From Peptococcaceae bacterium (GTDB taxonomy: Bacteria; Bacillota; Desulfitobacteriia; Desulfitobacteriales; Syntrophobotulaceae): a stretch of 64,000 nucleotides of DNA. Position 1 is the stretch's first letter. Every line of letters begins with the position of its first letter. Positions 35,747 to 44,489 of this stretch are shown in pieces. The DNA is taken from contig JAAYUV010000008.1 of assembly GCA_012517475.1 (NCBI GenBank), positions 1 through 64,000 of the forward strand, read 5' to 3'. The notes beneath the pieces were generated by a model. The model was given only the letters and a program-made list of their open reading frames with translations, did not search any database and was not told the DNA's origin. Position numbers and translations under genes: made by a program.

Positions 35747-36127
35747 ATGAGCAAAGAAGAAAAACTGCAAATACTAAAAATGATTGAGGAAGGGAAAATT
35801 TCTTCTTCGGAAGGGCTGGAACTGATGGATGCCCTGGATAAAGGAGAAAAGGAAGAAAGGATCCCCGGCGGGCAGCAGGCAAAATGGCTAAGAATCGATG
35901 TAAAGGCTGATAACAACAAGACCAAAGCCAAAGTAAACATCCCTCTGTCATTGGTTGACGTGGGACTTAAAATCGGCAGCAAATTTACGCCTGAGTTGAA
36001 AGAAGCGGGGCTGGACAAACTGGACCTGAATGAAATTCTCCAGATGGTGAAAGACGGGGCACAGGGAAAAATTGTGGAAGTTGACGATGAGGAGCATGGA
36101 ACGAAAGTAGAGGTTTATGTAGATTAA
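35747..36127 (+). CDS. SHOCT-like/YvlB-N-terminal domain protein
   Basis: A 126-residue protein. Residues 1 to about 35 (KEEKLQILKMIEEGKISSSEGLELMDAL) match the short helical domain at the N-terminus of YvlB/LiaX-like proteins. The rest is an alpha/beta domain (AKWLRIDVKADNNKTKAKVNIP) with the conserved LVDVGLKIGSKF helix. The ATG at 35747 is chosen because GGAGGATGG lies just before it; an ATG at 35732 overlaps that site. Relatives belong to envelope-stress responses, but a role here is inference. A bidirectional terminator follows. Confidence 0.7.
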   Translation: MSKEEKLQILKMIEEGKISSSEGLELMDALDKGEKEERIPGGQQAKWLRIDVKADNNKTKAKVNIPLSLVDVGLKIGSKFTPELKEAGLDKLDLNEILQMVKDGAQGKIVEVDDEEHGTKVEVYVD

Positions 36128-36167
36128 AAAATAAATACAATAGTCCATAAAACGATAAAGCTATACG

Positions 36168-36217
36168 AAAAACAGCGTATCTTCGTACCAGAAAGTAGAA
36201 TACGCTGTTTTTGTTTT
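36168..36217. terminator. Bidirectional terminator
   Basis: Stem AAAAACAGCGTAT/ATACGCTGTTTTT (36168-36180 with 36200-36212), about 19-nt loop, A and T runs on both sides. It serves both the 34.9-36.1 kb operon and hydF. Confidence 0.8.
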
Positions 36218-36255
36218 GTAAATCCTGCGTTTTATTATTCTTATCGTTTTATGCT

Positions 36256-37557
36256 TTATAGTTGATTGTACTCGATCCCCAAAGGCTTCAAAGCTCTGGG
36301 CAGAATTCCGTGAACTGCGGCGATTAATATACCATAGTTTACGATGGGAATGCCCTTATTCTCGGCCAGATTGATCCGGTGGAGCATTTCTTTTCGATTG
36401 AGCATGCAGCCGCCGCAATGAACAATGAGCTTATATTCATCCAGGTTAGCCGGGTAATTGGAACCATTTGCGAAATCGATTTTCAGCTCGCCCCCTACCA
36501 TTTGCCGCAACCAGCGGGGAATTTTGACTTTGCCGATATCATCCGGCTGCTGGTGATGGGTACAGGCTTCTGCAATCAAGATTTTATCTCCCGGGACAAG
36601 ATCTTCAATGGTTTTGGCCCCCCTTGCGAGGGAAAGTAAGTCACCCTTGTAGCGAGCCATTAGGATGGAAAAGGACGTCAGGGGAACATCCGGGGGCAGG
36701 TCAGCGGAAACTTTCATGAATACCTGCGAGTCCGTAATAACCAATTTCGGTTGTTCTTTAAGTGAATCCAGCGCTTTTTTGAGCTCGTATTCCTTGCAAA
36801 CCACCGTAAGGCAGTCGTGGTCCAGGATATCCCGAATAGTTTGAACCTGAGGAAGGATCAAGCGGCCCTGAGGGGCAGCCATATCGATTGGGACGACTAG
36901 AATAACCATATCTCCCGGAGAGAGTATATCCCCTACGATTGCCGGAGCCAGCCATTCCGTAGGTTTGACTTTGCTAAGGTGTTGTTTTAAAGAAAGAATT
37001 CCTTCTTTGGTAACCGAACTTACCATTAAGACCGGAGAATTACCCACTAGTATCGGAGAATTATCCTCACTTACAACAGAGGTTTTTTCCTCTGGCCGGG
37101 GGGGATTTCCAATCCTTTTCAGATAGAAATTTACCTCCGAGATCCGCAGGTTTCTGTGATAGTCATCCAATAGATCCGCTTTATTTAATACGATAATCAC
37201 AGGAATATTCTTCTCAGCACAAAGGAGGAATATCTTTTGTTCATATTCTCCGAAACCGGTGGAAGAATCGGTTACCAGCAGGGCAACATCTGTTTTTTCC
37301 AGGACTTCCAGAGATTTTTTTACCCTTAAGTTCCCCAGGGCTCCTTCATCATCCAAGCCTGCCGTATCAATCAGCATGACAGGACCGAGGGGGAGAATTT
37401 CCATGGCTTTATATACAGGGTCGGTTGTCGTGCCGGGGACGGATGAGACTAAAGCAATTTCCTGATTGGTCAACGCGTTAATCAAACTGGATTTGCCGGC
37501 ATTTCTTCTGCCCAAAAGAGCTATATGCAAACGGGAACCTTTTGGGGTGTCCTGCAT
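36256..37557 (-). CDS. hydF: [FeFe]-hydrogenase H-cluster maturation GTPase HydF
   Basis: A 433-residue scaffold protein on which the diiron subcluster of the H-cluster is assembled. The GTPase domain has GRRNAGKSS (P loop), DTAGLDD and NKAD. The C-terminal Fe-S motif is CTH ... HCGGC, the CxH/HCxxC pattern of HydF. The start is placed at ATG 37557 (MQDTPKGSRLH, as in the family) with AGAAGG about 9 bp upstream; earlier GTG and ATG codons overlap aspA. It directly follows aspA, with hydG further upstream. The hydrogenase itself and hydE are not in the window. Confidence 0.92.
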   Translation of the reverse strand: MQDTPKGSRLHIALLGRRNAGKSSLINALTNQEIALVSSVPGTTTDPVYKAMEILPLGPVMLIDTAGLDDEGALGNLRVKKSLEVLEKTDVALLVTDSSTGFGEYEQKIFLLCAEKNIPVIIVLNKADLLDDYHRNLRISEVNFYLKRIGNPPRPEEKTSVVSEDNSPILVGNSPVLMVSSVTKEGILSLKQHLSKVKPTEWLAPAIVGDILSPGDMVILVVPIDMAAPQGRLILPQVQTIRDILDHDCLTVVCKEYELKKALDSLKEQPKLVITDSQVFMKVSADLPPDVPLTSFSILMARYKGDLLSLARGAKTIEDLVPGDKILIAEACTHHQQPDDIGKVKIPRWLRQMVGGELKIDFANGSNYPANLDEYKLIVHCGGCMLNRKEMLHRINLAENKGIPIVNYGILIAAVHGILPRALKPLGIEYNQL

Positions 37558-37565
37558 AAAGATCA

Positions 37566-38966
37566 TCACCTTCTTTCTGTTTGACCCGCAATACCCGGCC
37601 TGGCTAGTTTGCGGTAGTCGAGGATGGATTCAATTTCCTGATCCGTTAAATATCCCAGTTCTTTAACAGCCTGTCTCACGGGGATTTTTTCCTTGCGGGC
37701 TGATTTTACTACCTGGGCAGTTTTTTCATAACCCAGATGAGGGAGAAGTACCGGAGCCGTAATGAGACTTTTCTCGATTAATTCGGTACAGCGCTCGTGA
37801 TTGGCTTGAATCCCCTTAATACATTTATCAGAGAGTATTTTTGCCGAGTTAGCCAGAACATCAATGGCAGAAAGGAGATTATGGGCTACCAGCGGCAAAA
37901 ATTGATTAATTTCCAGTTGACCGTTTTGGCAAGCCAATGTTACGGCCAAATCGCAGGCCATAACCTGAAAAGCAGATTGATTGACAGCTTCCGGAATAAT
38001 CGGGTTAACTTTACCGGGCATAATGCTGGATCCGGCCTGCATTTCGGGGAGAGTAATTTCACCAAGCCCTGTATAGGGGCCCGAAGACAATAAGCGCAGG
38101 TCGTTGGCTATTTTGTTCAGGTTTACGGCAGCAGCTTTCAGCAGTCCGGATACTTCCGTAAAAACATCCGCATTTTGGGTAACGTCCATCATATTTTCCG
38201 CGCGGGCCAAGCCGATGCCGGTGTTTTGTCTGAGTTTTTCTATCACCAGATAGATGTATTCCCTTGGCGCATTCAGTCCGGTACCCACGGCGGTTCCACC
38301 CAGGTTGACCTGCCTCAGGCGTTCTTCGACTTTATATATACGCCAGCGGTCACGGGAGACAGCCTGAGCCCAAGCACTGAATTCTTGCCCAAGAGTCACA
38401 GGAAGCGCATCCTGGAGCTGAGTGCGGCCCGGTTTGAGGATGCCGGCAAATTCTGCTTCCTTCTCCTGCAGGGTATCTTGCAATTCGGCGATTTGCTCAC
38501 TCAAAGGAAGAAGCATCTGAATCGCTGCCATCCGAAGGGCGGTCGGGTAAACATCATTGGTCGACTGGTGCATATTGACATGATCCAGAGGGCTGACCAG
38601 ATATTGTCCTTTTGTTCCGCCAAGGATTTCTGTCGCCCTGTTGGCGATCACTTCATTCACATTCATGTTGGAGGAGGTTCCTGCGCCTCCCTGAAGGGCA
38701 TCTATAGGGAATTGGTCTTCGAACTTTCCTGCGATAATTTCTGATCCGGCCTCAATAATCGCAAAAGCAAGGTCTTCACTTAAGTCTCCAAGTTCCATAT
38801 TGGCCTGGGCAGCCGATATTTTAATGATGGCCAAAGCTTTGATCAGGCGTGGGTGAACTTTTTGGGAAGAAAGACAAAAATTCTCCAGGGCTCTTTGGGT
38901 ATGAATACCCCAATAAGCATTCCGGGGGACTGCCTTTTGCCCCAAAAAATCGTGTTCCAATCGCAT
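37566..38966 (-). CDS. aspA: Aspartate ammonia-lyase, within the hyd cluster
   Basis: A 466-residue member of the aspartase/fumarase superfamily with the signature GSSIMPGKVNP and the HVNMHQSTNDV motif. It would convert aspartate to fumarate and ammonia. Fumarase C is the alternative, but the position inside the hydG-hydF operon favours aspartase, since aspA is found beside hyd maturation genes in other Clostridia. There it may supply ammonia for the dithiomethylamine bridge, an inference. It starts 23 bp after the hydG stop and runs into hydF. Confidence 0.8.
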   Translation of the reverse strand: MRLEHDFLGQKAVPRNAYWGIHTQRALENFCLSSQKVHPRLIKALAIIKISAAQANMELGDLSEDLAFAIIEAGSEIIAGKFEDQFPIDALQGGAGTSSNMNVNEVIANRATEILGGTKGQYLVSPLDHVNMHQSTNDVYPTALRMAAIQMLLPLSEQIAELQDTLQEKEAEFAGILKPGRTQLQDALPVTLGQEFSAWAQAVSRDRWRIYKVEERLRQVNLGGTAVGTGLNAPREYIYLVIEKLRQNTGIGLARAENMMDVTQNADVFTEVSGLLKAAAVNLNKIANDLRLLSSGPYTGLGEITLPEMQAGSSIMPGKVNPIIPEAVNQSAFQVMACDLAVTLACQNGQLEINQFLPLVAHNLLSAIDVLANSAKILSDKCIKGIQANHERCTELIEKSLITAPVLLPHLGYEKTAQVVKSARKEKIPVRQAVKELGYLTDQEIESILDYRKLARPGIAGQTERR

Positions 38967-38989
38967 GGACTCATCTCCCTTGTCAAGAA

Positions 38990-40453
38990 TTACAGATACA
39001 GATCACGGACACCCGTTTTGATTTTTTCCAAGTTTTTAGCGGTTAATTCCTTCACCTTTTCATTCTGGATTTCCCCGATAAAGTGATTAATGGTTTTCTC
39101 GCCAAGCTCTCTGGTTTCCGGGGATGCATAATCGATAAGATATTCCTGGAAGGTCATAAGAGCATTGGGAAGACAGACGTTGCAAATGTTACCGGACTTA
39201 GCTAACTGCATAAACCTGTCCCCGGTTCTGCCCTGGCGGTAACAGGCGGTGCAATAGCTCGGCAGATACCCTTGAGTACAAAGATTAGCCAAAATTTCAT
39301 CCGGACTTCTGAGGTCTTCTACCTTAAACTGGGCAGTATCGTCAGGACCCTTTTTGCAGGTCTTTTCTTCAAACTCCTTCTTATAGGCTCCGATACCGGT
39401 GCAGGAACCTGCACTGATCTGAGAAACTCCCAGTTTGATGACTTCATCCCGGAAAACGGCTCCTTCCCTTGTGGAAAGGATAATACCGGTGTAAGGCACG
39501 GCAAGGCGGAAGATGGCTACGATATCTTTAAACTCTTCATCTTTAACGAGGTAGGGGAAATCTTCCAGGTTCATGCCTGCAGCGGGTTTAAGCCGGGGAA
39601 CAGAAATGGTGTGCGGCCCGACACCGAATCTTTCTTCCAGGTGAAGGGCGTGGTAGAGCGTTGCCAGGACTTCAAACTTATAATCATAAAGCCCGAAGAG
39701 CACCCCTGTCCCGACATCATCGATTCCGCCTTCCATGGCGCGGTCCATTGCTGTTGTATGATAAGAATAGGAAGATTTGGGGCCGGTTGGATGCATCTCT
39801 TCATAAGTGCCCTGATGGTAAGTCTCCTGAAAGAGAATATAGGTTCCGATGCCCGCTTCCTTTAACTTGCGGTAATTCTCAACGGTCGTGGCTGCAATAT
39901 TGACATTGACCCTGCGGATCGAACCCTGTTCTTCGCTGGTACTATAGATCACTTTGATGGCATCCAAAACATAATCAATCGGGCAGTTAACCGGATCTTC
40001 TCCCACTTCCAGGGCAAGCCGCTTATGTCCCATTTTTTCCAGAGCGATGACTTCGTCTCTAATTTCATCCATGGTTAGTTTTTTGCGGGTAATTTTGTTG
40101 GAATGGCCGTAACCGCAATATTTACAATTGTTGACACAGAAATTGCTGAGGTAAAGCGGGGCGAAAAGGACGATTCTTTTACCGTAGATCGTCTCTTTCA
40201 CCTCACCCGCTGCAGCGTGGATTTCTTTTTTCAGTTCAGGATCGGCTGTCTGGAGCAATACCGCAGCTTCTAAAGGACTGAGTCCTTTCGCTTCTTTAGC
40301 CTTGGAGATAATGGCTTTGATTTCTTCTTTTGTTGCTTGTTTAGCCTGTCTCAGATTGTTTTCAATCAGGTTTTGGTCGATAAAATCTACTTTTTGTTTT
40401 CCGGCCAGTTTTTCGGTTTCTTCTTTTAAGTGGTTATAAGCGATAGCCGTCAT
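38990..40453 (-). CDS. hydG: [FeFe]-hydrogenase maturation radical SAM tyrosine lyase HydG
   Basis: A 487-residue radical SAM enzyme that cleaves tyrosine to make the CO and cyanide ligands of the H-cluster. The SAM cluster motif is CVNNCKYC (Cys106, 110, 113), and the C-terminal auxiliary cluster is CTACYRQG ... CNVC. The start is ATG 40453 (MTAIAYN) with GAGGAGG 9 bp upstream; an in-frame ATG 81 bp earlier lies in the leader. The leader has a conserved 33-nt element and an intrinsic terminator, also found before the TM1266-like gene, so attenuation control is likely. Confidence 0.93.
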   Translation of the reverse strand: MTAIAYNHLKEETEKLAGKQKVDFIDQNLIENNLRQAKQATKEEIKAIISKAKEAKGLSPLEAAVLLQTADPELKKEIHAAAGEVKETIYGKRIVLFAPLYLSNFCVNNCKYCGYGHSNKITRKKLTMDEIRDEVIALEKMGHKRLALEVGEDPVNCPIDYVLDAIKVIYSTSEEQGSIRRVNVNIAATTVENYRKLKEAGIGTYILFQETYHQGTYEEMHPTGPKSSYSYHTTAMDRAMEGGIDDVGTGVLFGLYDYKFEVLATLYHALHLEERFGVGPHTISVPRLKPAAGMNLEDFPYLVKDEEFKDIVAIFRLAVPYTGIILSTREGAVFRDEVIKLGVSQISAGSCTGIGAYKKEFEEKTCKKGPDDTAQFKVEDLRSPDEILANLCTQGYLPSYCTACYRQGRTGDRFMQLAKSGNICNVCLPNALMTFQEYLIDYASPETRELGEKTINHFIGEIQNEKVKELTAKNLEKIKTGVRDLYL

Positions 40454-40494
40454 CTTTGAATACCTCCTCAATGGTTGTGTTGGATTTTCGCCCG

Positions 40495-40607
40495 GCAGTA
40501 AAAAACTTTCCCCGAAAGGAAAGTTAAAGATCAAAGAAAGCTTATAACCGAAGCATTCATGAAGAATTTTCTTTCCTTTCAGATCAGAGGCAGTCTTTTC
40601 TGTCAGG
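40495..40607 (-). ncRNA. Candidate cis-regulatory RNA/attenuator upstream of hydG
   Basis: In transcript order: conserved element CCTGACAGAAAAG, 10 variable nt, ATCTGAAAGG (40607-40575); then an intrinsic terminator with an 8-bp stem AACTTTCC/GGAAAGTT and T tract (40525-40498). GAAAGGAAAG at the element's 3' side (40580-40571) is exactly complementary to CTTTCCTTTC (40523-40514) in the terminator, giving an antiterminator. The same element and logic occur upstream at 41022-41126. I recognise no known riboswitch class. Confidence 0.6.
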
Positions 40608-40733
40608 TCAATTTGTTATTCAATTAAAAAGGGTAAATTATATTAAAAAGGGTAAATTATATGGAATTTATTTTTGGAATTATTACTTAACACCTTTTAG
40701 AAAATGTGAAATGGTCAAATAAAATGAGAAGTA

Positions 40734-40985
40734 TTAGAAGTCTTTCTTCGACATTGCTGTTTTCACGGATACTTTGTCAATTTTTCCGAGTTTTCCCGTT
40801 AAACTGTTAATTTCATCGGTTTCCCCCAGGACAGCAATGGAAACAAGCGATATTCCCTGTTCCGGGATTGGGATTCCCATTCGTCCTTTGATAATACCTT
40901 TAAATGAGGCAACAATATCATTGAAGTCATGCTGGGTATCTTCCGGATCCTCCAGGATAGCACTGATCACTGCAACTTTTTTCAC
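40734..40985 (-). CDS. TM1266-type iron-only hydrogenase system regulator
   Basis: An 83-residue ferredoxin-like-fold (NikR C-terminal/ACT-like) protein matching the putative regulator that accompanies [FeFe]-hydrogenase maturation genes, as TM1266 of Thermotoga. It has no DNA-binding domain. The start is GTG 40985 (MKKVAVISAILEDP) with AAGGAGA about 9 bp upstream; a GTG 9 bp earlier overlaps the ribosome site. It precedes hydG by 280 bp, and both have their own attenuator-like leader. Confidence 0.85.
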   Translation of the reverse strand: MKKVAVISAILEDPEDTQHDFNDIVASFKGIIKGRMGIPIPEQGISLVSIAVLGETDEINSLTGKLGKIDKVSVKTAMSKKDF

Positions 40986-41021
40986 AGGCAACACTCTCCT
41001 TCAAGCAAAATCAAGTAAAAT

Positions 41022-41126
41022 AAAAAGGACTTTCTTTTCTGAAAAGAAAGTCCCGCAAAAAGCATAAGAAAAAATGTAACAGCTGCGGACTCGCCTTTCA
41101 GATTAGTAGATTACTTTTCTGTCAGG
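41022..41126 (-). ncRNA. Candidate cis-regulatory RNA/attenuator before the TM1266-like gene
   Basis: The 33-nt element CCTGACAGAAAAG-N10-ATCTGAAAGG (41126-41094) matches the one before hydG in all fixed positions and in length. It is followed by a perfect 12-bp terminator stem (41027-41038 with 41042-41053), 3-nt loop and TTTTTATTTT. CTGAAAGGCGAGTCC (41101-41087) can pair with the terminator 5' arm (41054-41039) at 14 of 15 positions, two being G-T. The 5' flank CAGCT can also pair with AGCTG 3' of the element. Confidence 0.65.
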
Positions 41127-41322
41127 ATAAAGCTGAAAAAACTCTAAAATATTGTCGAATTAATACTATCAGATTTTCACGAAGATGACAAGGTGAATAT
41201 CGGCAAATCCAAATAAGCAAGTAAAAATGATTAAAAGAAGGAAATAATATTGAATGTGACGAAATCTAAAAAAATACGAAAAATACAGTTGAAAGTGCCC
41301 TGGAGAAAGGGGAATGGTGAAT

Positions 41323-41856
41323 ATGAACCAGGCGGTTCAATTTGTTTTGCTTATTATTGCCATTAACGTTACATATGTTTCACTTACTACAGTTCGCTTT
41401 ATTTTAATGATTAAAGGTCTGCGCGAATATGCGTCGGCCCTTTCTGTAGCGGAAGTTTTCGTATATATTATGGGACTTTCCATTATTCTTAAGAATCTGG
41501 ACAGTTATTGGAATATCGCTGCATACTGTATCGGTTACGGCATCGGTGTTTATCTCGGAAGCAGGATTGAGGAGCGTCTGGCTCTTGGCTATATCACCGC
41601 CGAAGTGATTGTGGATTCTGTTAACGACACTTTCCCGGAAATGCTAAGGAAGAGCGGTTTCGGTGTAACAACCTGGGTAGGGGAAGGACGGGATGGGGCG
41701 AGATTGGTGATGTTGGTTCTCGCCAAACGCAATCGACAAAAGGAATTGCTTAAAATCGTTGATTCAATTTGTCCCAGCGCCTTTGTGGTTTTCCAGGAAC
41801 CCAAATATTTCAGAGGAGGGTTCTGGGCAGGCAGGCTTGGACCTAACATAAAATAA
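41323..41856 (+). CDS. UPF0316/DUF5698 + DUF2179 membrane protein
   Basis: A 177-residue protein with three membrane helices (about 5-95) and a C-terminal soluble DUF2179-type domain (about 100-170, ITAEVIVDSVNDTFPEMLRKSGFGVTTW). It matches the UPF0316 family (Bacillus YebE). Function is unknown. The start could be ATG 41314 or ATG 41323; the latter is better spaced from GGGG. The next gene follows 25 bp later. Confidence 0.75.
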   Translation: MNQAVQFVLLIIAINVTYVSLTTVRFILMIKGLREYASALSVAEVFVYIMGLSIILKNLDSYWNIAAYCIGYGIGVYLGSRIEERLALGYITAEVIVDSVNDTFPEMLRKSGFGVTTWVGEGRDGARLVMLVLAKRNRQKELLKIVDSICPSAFVVFQEPKYFRGGFWAGRLGPNIK

Positions 41857-41881
41857 ACGGGAAATAATAGGAGTGGCAGTG

Positions 41882-42343
41882 ATGGGAGTAGAAGATGTAA
41901 AAAGATATTTTCAAGAAAAGCATGTAAACTATGAAATCTTGGAGTTTGAAGCAAGTACCGCTACGGTGGAACTGGCTGCCAAGGCGTTGGGCGTAGAGCC
42001 GGGTTGGATCGCCAAAACCATGTCCTTTAAAGTAAGCCAGGATCAATGTCTGCTTGTTCTTGCTGCAGGGGACAGGCGGGTGGACAACCGGAAATTTCGG
42101 GATGCTTTTCAGGCTAAGGGAAGGATGCTTGATTTGGATGAGGTTGTCCGGATTACGGGACACCCTGTTGGGGGAGTCTGCCCGTTTGGCGTAAAAAACC
42201 CATTGCCGGTATATTTGGATATTTCTCTACAGGATTATCCGTTTGTTTATCCCGCAGCCGGCTCTCCAAACTCCGCAGTCAAGATGACTCCGGACGAATT
42301 ACAGGAGATTACGGACGGAAACTGGGTTGATGTCTGCAAATAA
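41882..42343 (+). CDS. YbaK/EbsC-type aminoacyl-tRNA deacylase
   Basis: A 153-residue YbaK/ProX-fold protein that hydrolyses mischarged tRNA such as Cys-tRNA(Pro). Family features: TATVELAAKALG, AKTMSFKV and the GGVCPFGVKNPLPVYLD segment; the conserved Lys is in AKTMSFK. The ATG has AGGAG 8 bp upstream. It is probably co-transcribed with the preceding UPF0316 gene. It converges on glnA with a 14-bp terminator between. Confidence 0.85.
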   Translation: MGVEDVKRYFQEKHVNYEILEFEASTATVELAAKALGVEPGWIAKTMSFKVSQDQCLLVLAAGDRRVDNRKFRDAFQAKGRMLDLDEVVRITGHPVGGVCPFGVKNPLPVYLDISLQDYPFVYPAAGSPNSAVKMTPDELQEITDGNWVDVCK

Positions 42344-42384
42344 GAGAAGAGGGGAGAGCAAAAGCCCTCCCCTCTTCTCTTTCT
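42343..42384 (+). terminator. Terminator after the ybaK-like gene
   Basis: Perfect 14-bp stem (42343-42356 with 42367-42380) with a 10-nt loop and TTTCT; it may also stop glnA from the other side. Confidence 0.8.
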
Positions 42385-42398
42385 GAAGGGTGTATGGA

Positions 42399-44489
42399 TT
42401 AAATGAGGAACAGCATCTCCGCATAGGTAGGTAACGGCCAAACGTCCGCATCCACCATAGTCTCAAGCTTATCCCCATAGATCCTCAAGTTTGTCATTGC
42501 GCTGAAAACTTTATCGCGGTAGTAAACACCGGCTTCATAGCCTTCTGTTTCAGCAGCACCTTCAACTGCTTTTTCCAGAGCGGTGGTGTTTTCTTTGAAA
42601 GATTTTAAGTTAGCAGAAATTTCTTTGATAACTTCTTCCTGGGCGCTGGTATCGGCGCCGGAAACAGCAGATTTAATGCTCAGAACGGCACCGGCAAGGT
42701 CTCCGGCGTATTTAGCTACTGCCGGGAAGATGGTTCTGTTGGCCATATCGATCATGGTTTTGGCTTCAATATTGATTACCTTGCAGTATTGTTCAAGGAG
42801 AATTTCATACCTGGAATGAAGTTCTTCTTTACTTAATACGCTGTGTTTCTCAAAGACTTTGACGCTCTTATCGGAAATGTAATGCGGAAGAGCTTCAACC
42901 ATGGATTTAATATTCGGCAGACCGCGTTTCGCAGCTTCTTCAACCCATTCATCTGAGTAGTTGTTGCCGTTGAAGATAATGCGGTTATGCTTGGTAAGAA
43001 TCTCTTTCAGAAGATCCTGCAGTTCAGCGTTAAAGTCTTTGGCTTTTTCCAGTTTATCTGCAATCTGGGAAATGGTTTCAGCAACGATGGTATTTAAGAC
43101 CATGTTGGGGCAGGCAATGGAAGCGCTGGAAGGAACCATGCGGAACTCAAACTTGTTGCCGGTGAAAGCAAACGGGGAGGTTCTGTTTCTGTCTGTGTTA
43201 TCTTTGGAGAATTCAGGCAGGGTTGTAACGCCCACTTTAAGAATTCCGCCTGTTTTTGAGCTTGTTGCGCCGCCGTTTTGAATCTGCTCTACAATATCAG
43301 TCAGCTGGTCACCAAGGAAGATGGAGATAATAGCCGGAGGAGCTTCATTGGCTCCCAATCTGTGATCATTACCAGGGTTAGCTGCTGAAATTCTCAGAAG
43401 TTCCGCATATTCGTCAACCGCTTTAATGACTGCGCAGAGGAAAGTGAGGAACTGGGCGTTATCATGAGGAGTGCTGCCCGGATCCAAAAGATTTAAACCG
43501 TCGTTGGTGCTCATGGACCAGTTGTTATGTTTACCGGAACCGTTTACGCCGGCGAAAGGTTTTTCATGGAGCAGACAAACCAGACCATGGCGGTTGGCAA
43601 CTTTCTTTAAGGTATCCATAACAAGCTGGTTGTGATCGGTAGCAATATTGGTAGTAGAGAAAATCGGAGCAATTTCAAACTGAGCGGGAGCCACTTCATT
43701 ATGCTGTGTTTTGGCCAGGATGCCCAGTTTCCACAGTTCTTCATTCAGTTCTTTCATAAAGCCGGAGATGCGTTCTTTAATGCTGCCGAAATAATGGTCT
43801 TCCATTTCCTGTCCTTTGGAAGGAGATGCGCCGAACAGGGTACGTCCGGTAAGGAGCAAATCCATTCTGGCTTCATAAAAGTTTTTATCAATCAGGAAAT
43901 ATTCCTGTTCAGGTCCAACAGTAGAAATGACTCTGGTACTTGTCGTGTTGCCGAACAGTCCAAGAAGGCGAACGGCTTGTTTTGACAGGGCTTCCATAGA
44001 ACGCAGGAGTGGAGTTTTCTTGTCTAAAGATTCTCCTGTATAGGAATAAAACGCTGTCGGAATCGTTAAGGTGATGTTCCCGTTTCTATCTTCTTTAATA
44101 AATGCCGGAGAGGTGCAATCCCAGGCGGTATAACCTCTGGCTTCAAAAGTGGCGCGAATCCCTCCGCTGGGGAATGAGGAAGCATCAGGCTCACCTTGGA
44201 TGAGTTCTTTGCCTGAAAATTCCATAATTACTTTGCCATCAGATGTTGGAGAAATAAAGGCATCGTGTTTTTCTGCCGTCAGCCCGGTCATTGGCTGGAA
44301 CCAATGGGTGAAGTGTGTAGCGCCTTTTTCCAAAGCCCAATCTTTCATTGCACTGGCAACTACTTCTGCCACATTAGGATTTAAGGCTGTCCCCTCATCA
44401 ATGGTTTTTTTCAAAGCTTTGTAAGAAGCCTTCGGCAGTCTTTCGCGCATGACTGCATCATTAAAAACATTAGATCCAAAGATACCCAT
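42399..44489 (-). CDS. glnA: Glutamine synthetase type III
   Basis: A 696-residue type III glutamine synthetase (GlnN), which joins ammonia and glutamate using ATP. The length near 700 and the [19 protein letters not shown] and [18 protein letters not shown] segments separate it from types I and II. Active-site motifs: [22 protein letters not shown] and [12 protein letters not shown]. The ATG follows GGGGG. The leader carries a hexaloop hairpin and a terminator-like stem, suggesting nitrogen-responsive attenuation. amt and gltB in the same window complete ammonia assimilation. Confidence 0.92.
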   Translation of the reverse strand: MGIFGSNVFNDAVMRERLPKASYKALKKTIDEGTALNPNVAEVVASAMKDWALEKGATHFTHWFQPMTGLTAEKHDAFISPTSDGKVIMEFSGKELIQGEPDASSFPSGGIRATFEARGYTAWDCTSPAFIKEDRNGNITLTIPTAFYSYTGESLDKKTPLLRSMEALSKQAVRLLGLFGNTTSTRVISTVGPEQEYFLIDKNFYEARMDLLLTGRTLFGASPSKGQEMEDHYFGSIKERISGFMKELNEELWKLGILAKTQHNEVAPAQFEIAPIFSTTNIATDHNQLVMDTLKKVANRHGLVCLLHEKPFAGVNGSGKHNNWSMSTNDGLNLLDPGSTPHDNAQFLTFLCAVIKAVDEYAELLRISAANPGNDHRLGANEAPPAIISIFLGDQLTDIVEQIQNGGATSSKTGGILKVGVTTLPEFSKDNTDRNRTSPFAFTGNKFEFRMVPSSASIACPNMVLNTIVAETISQIADKLEKAKDFNAELQDLLKEILTKHNRIIFNGNNYSDEWVEEAAKRGLPNIKSMVEALPHYISDKSVKVFEKHSVLSKEELHSRYEILLEQYCKVINIEAKTMIDMANRTIFPAVAKYAGDLAGAVLSIKSAVSGADTSAQEEVIKEISANLKSFKENTTALEKAVEGAAETEGYEAGVYYRDKVFSAMTNLRIYGDKLETMVDADVWPLPTYAEMLFLI

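Noticed and set aside
40560-41126. Known riboswitch classes (SAM, TPP, glycine, cobalamin, T-box, glutamine)
   Set aside because: None of their conserved cores (for example the T-box sequence or cobalamin box) could be seen in the two hyd leaders.
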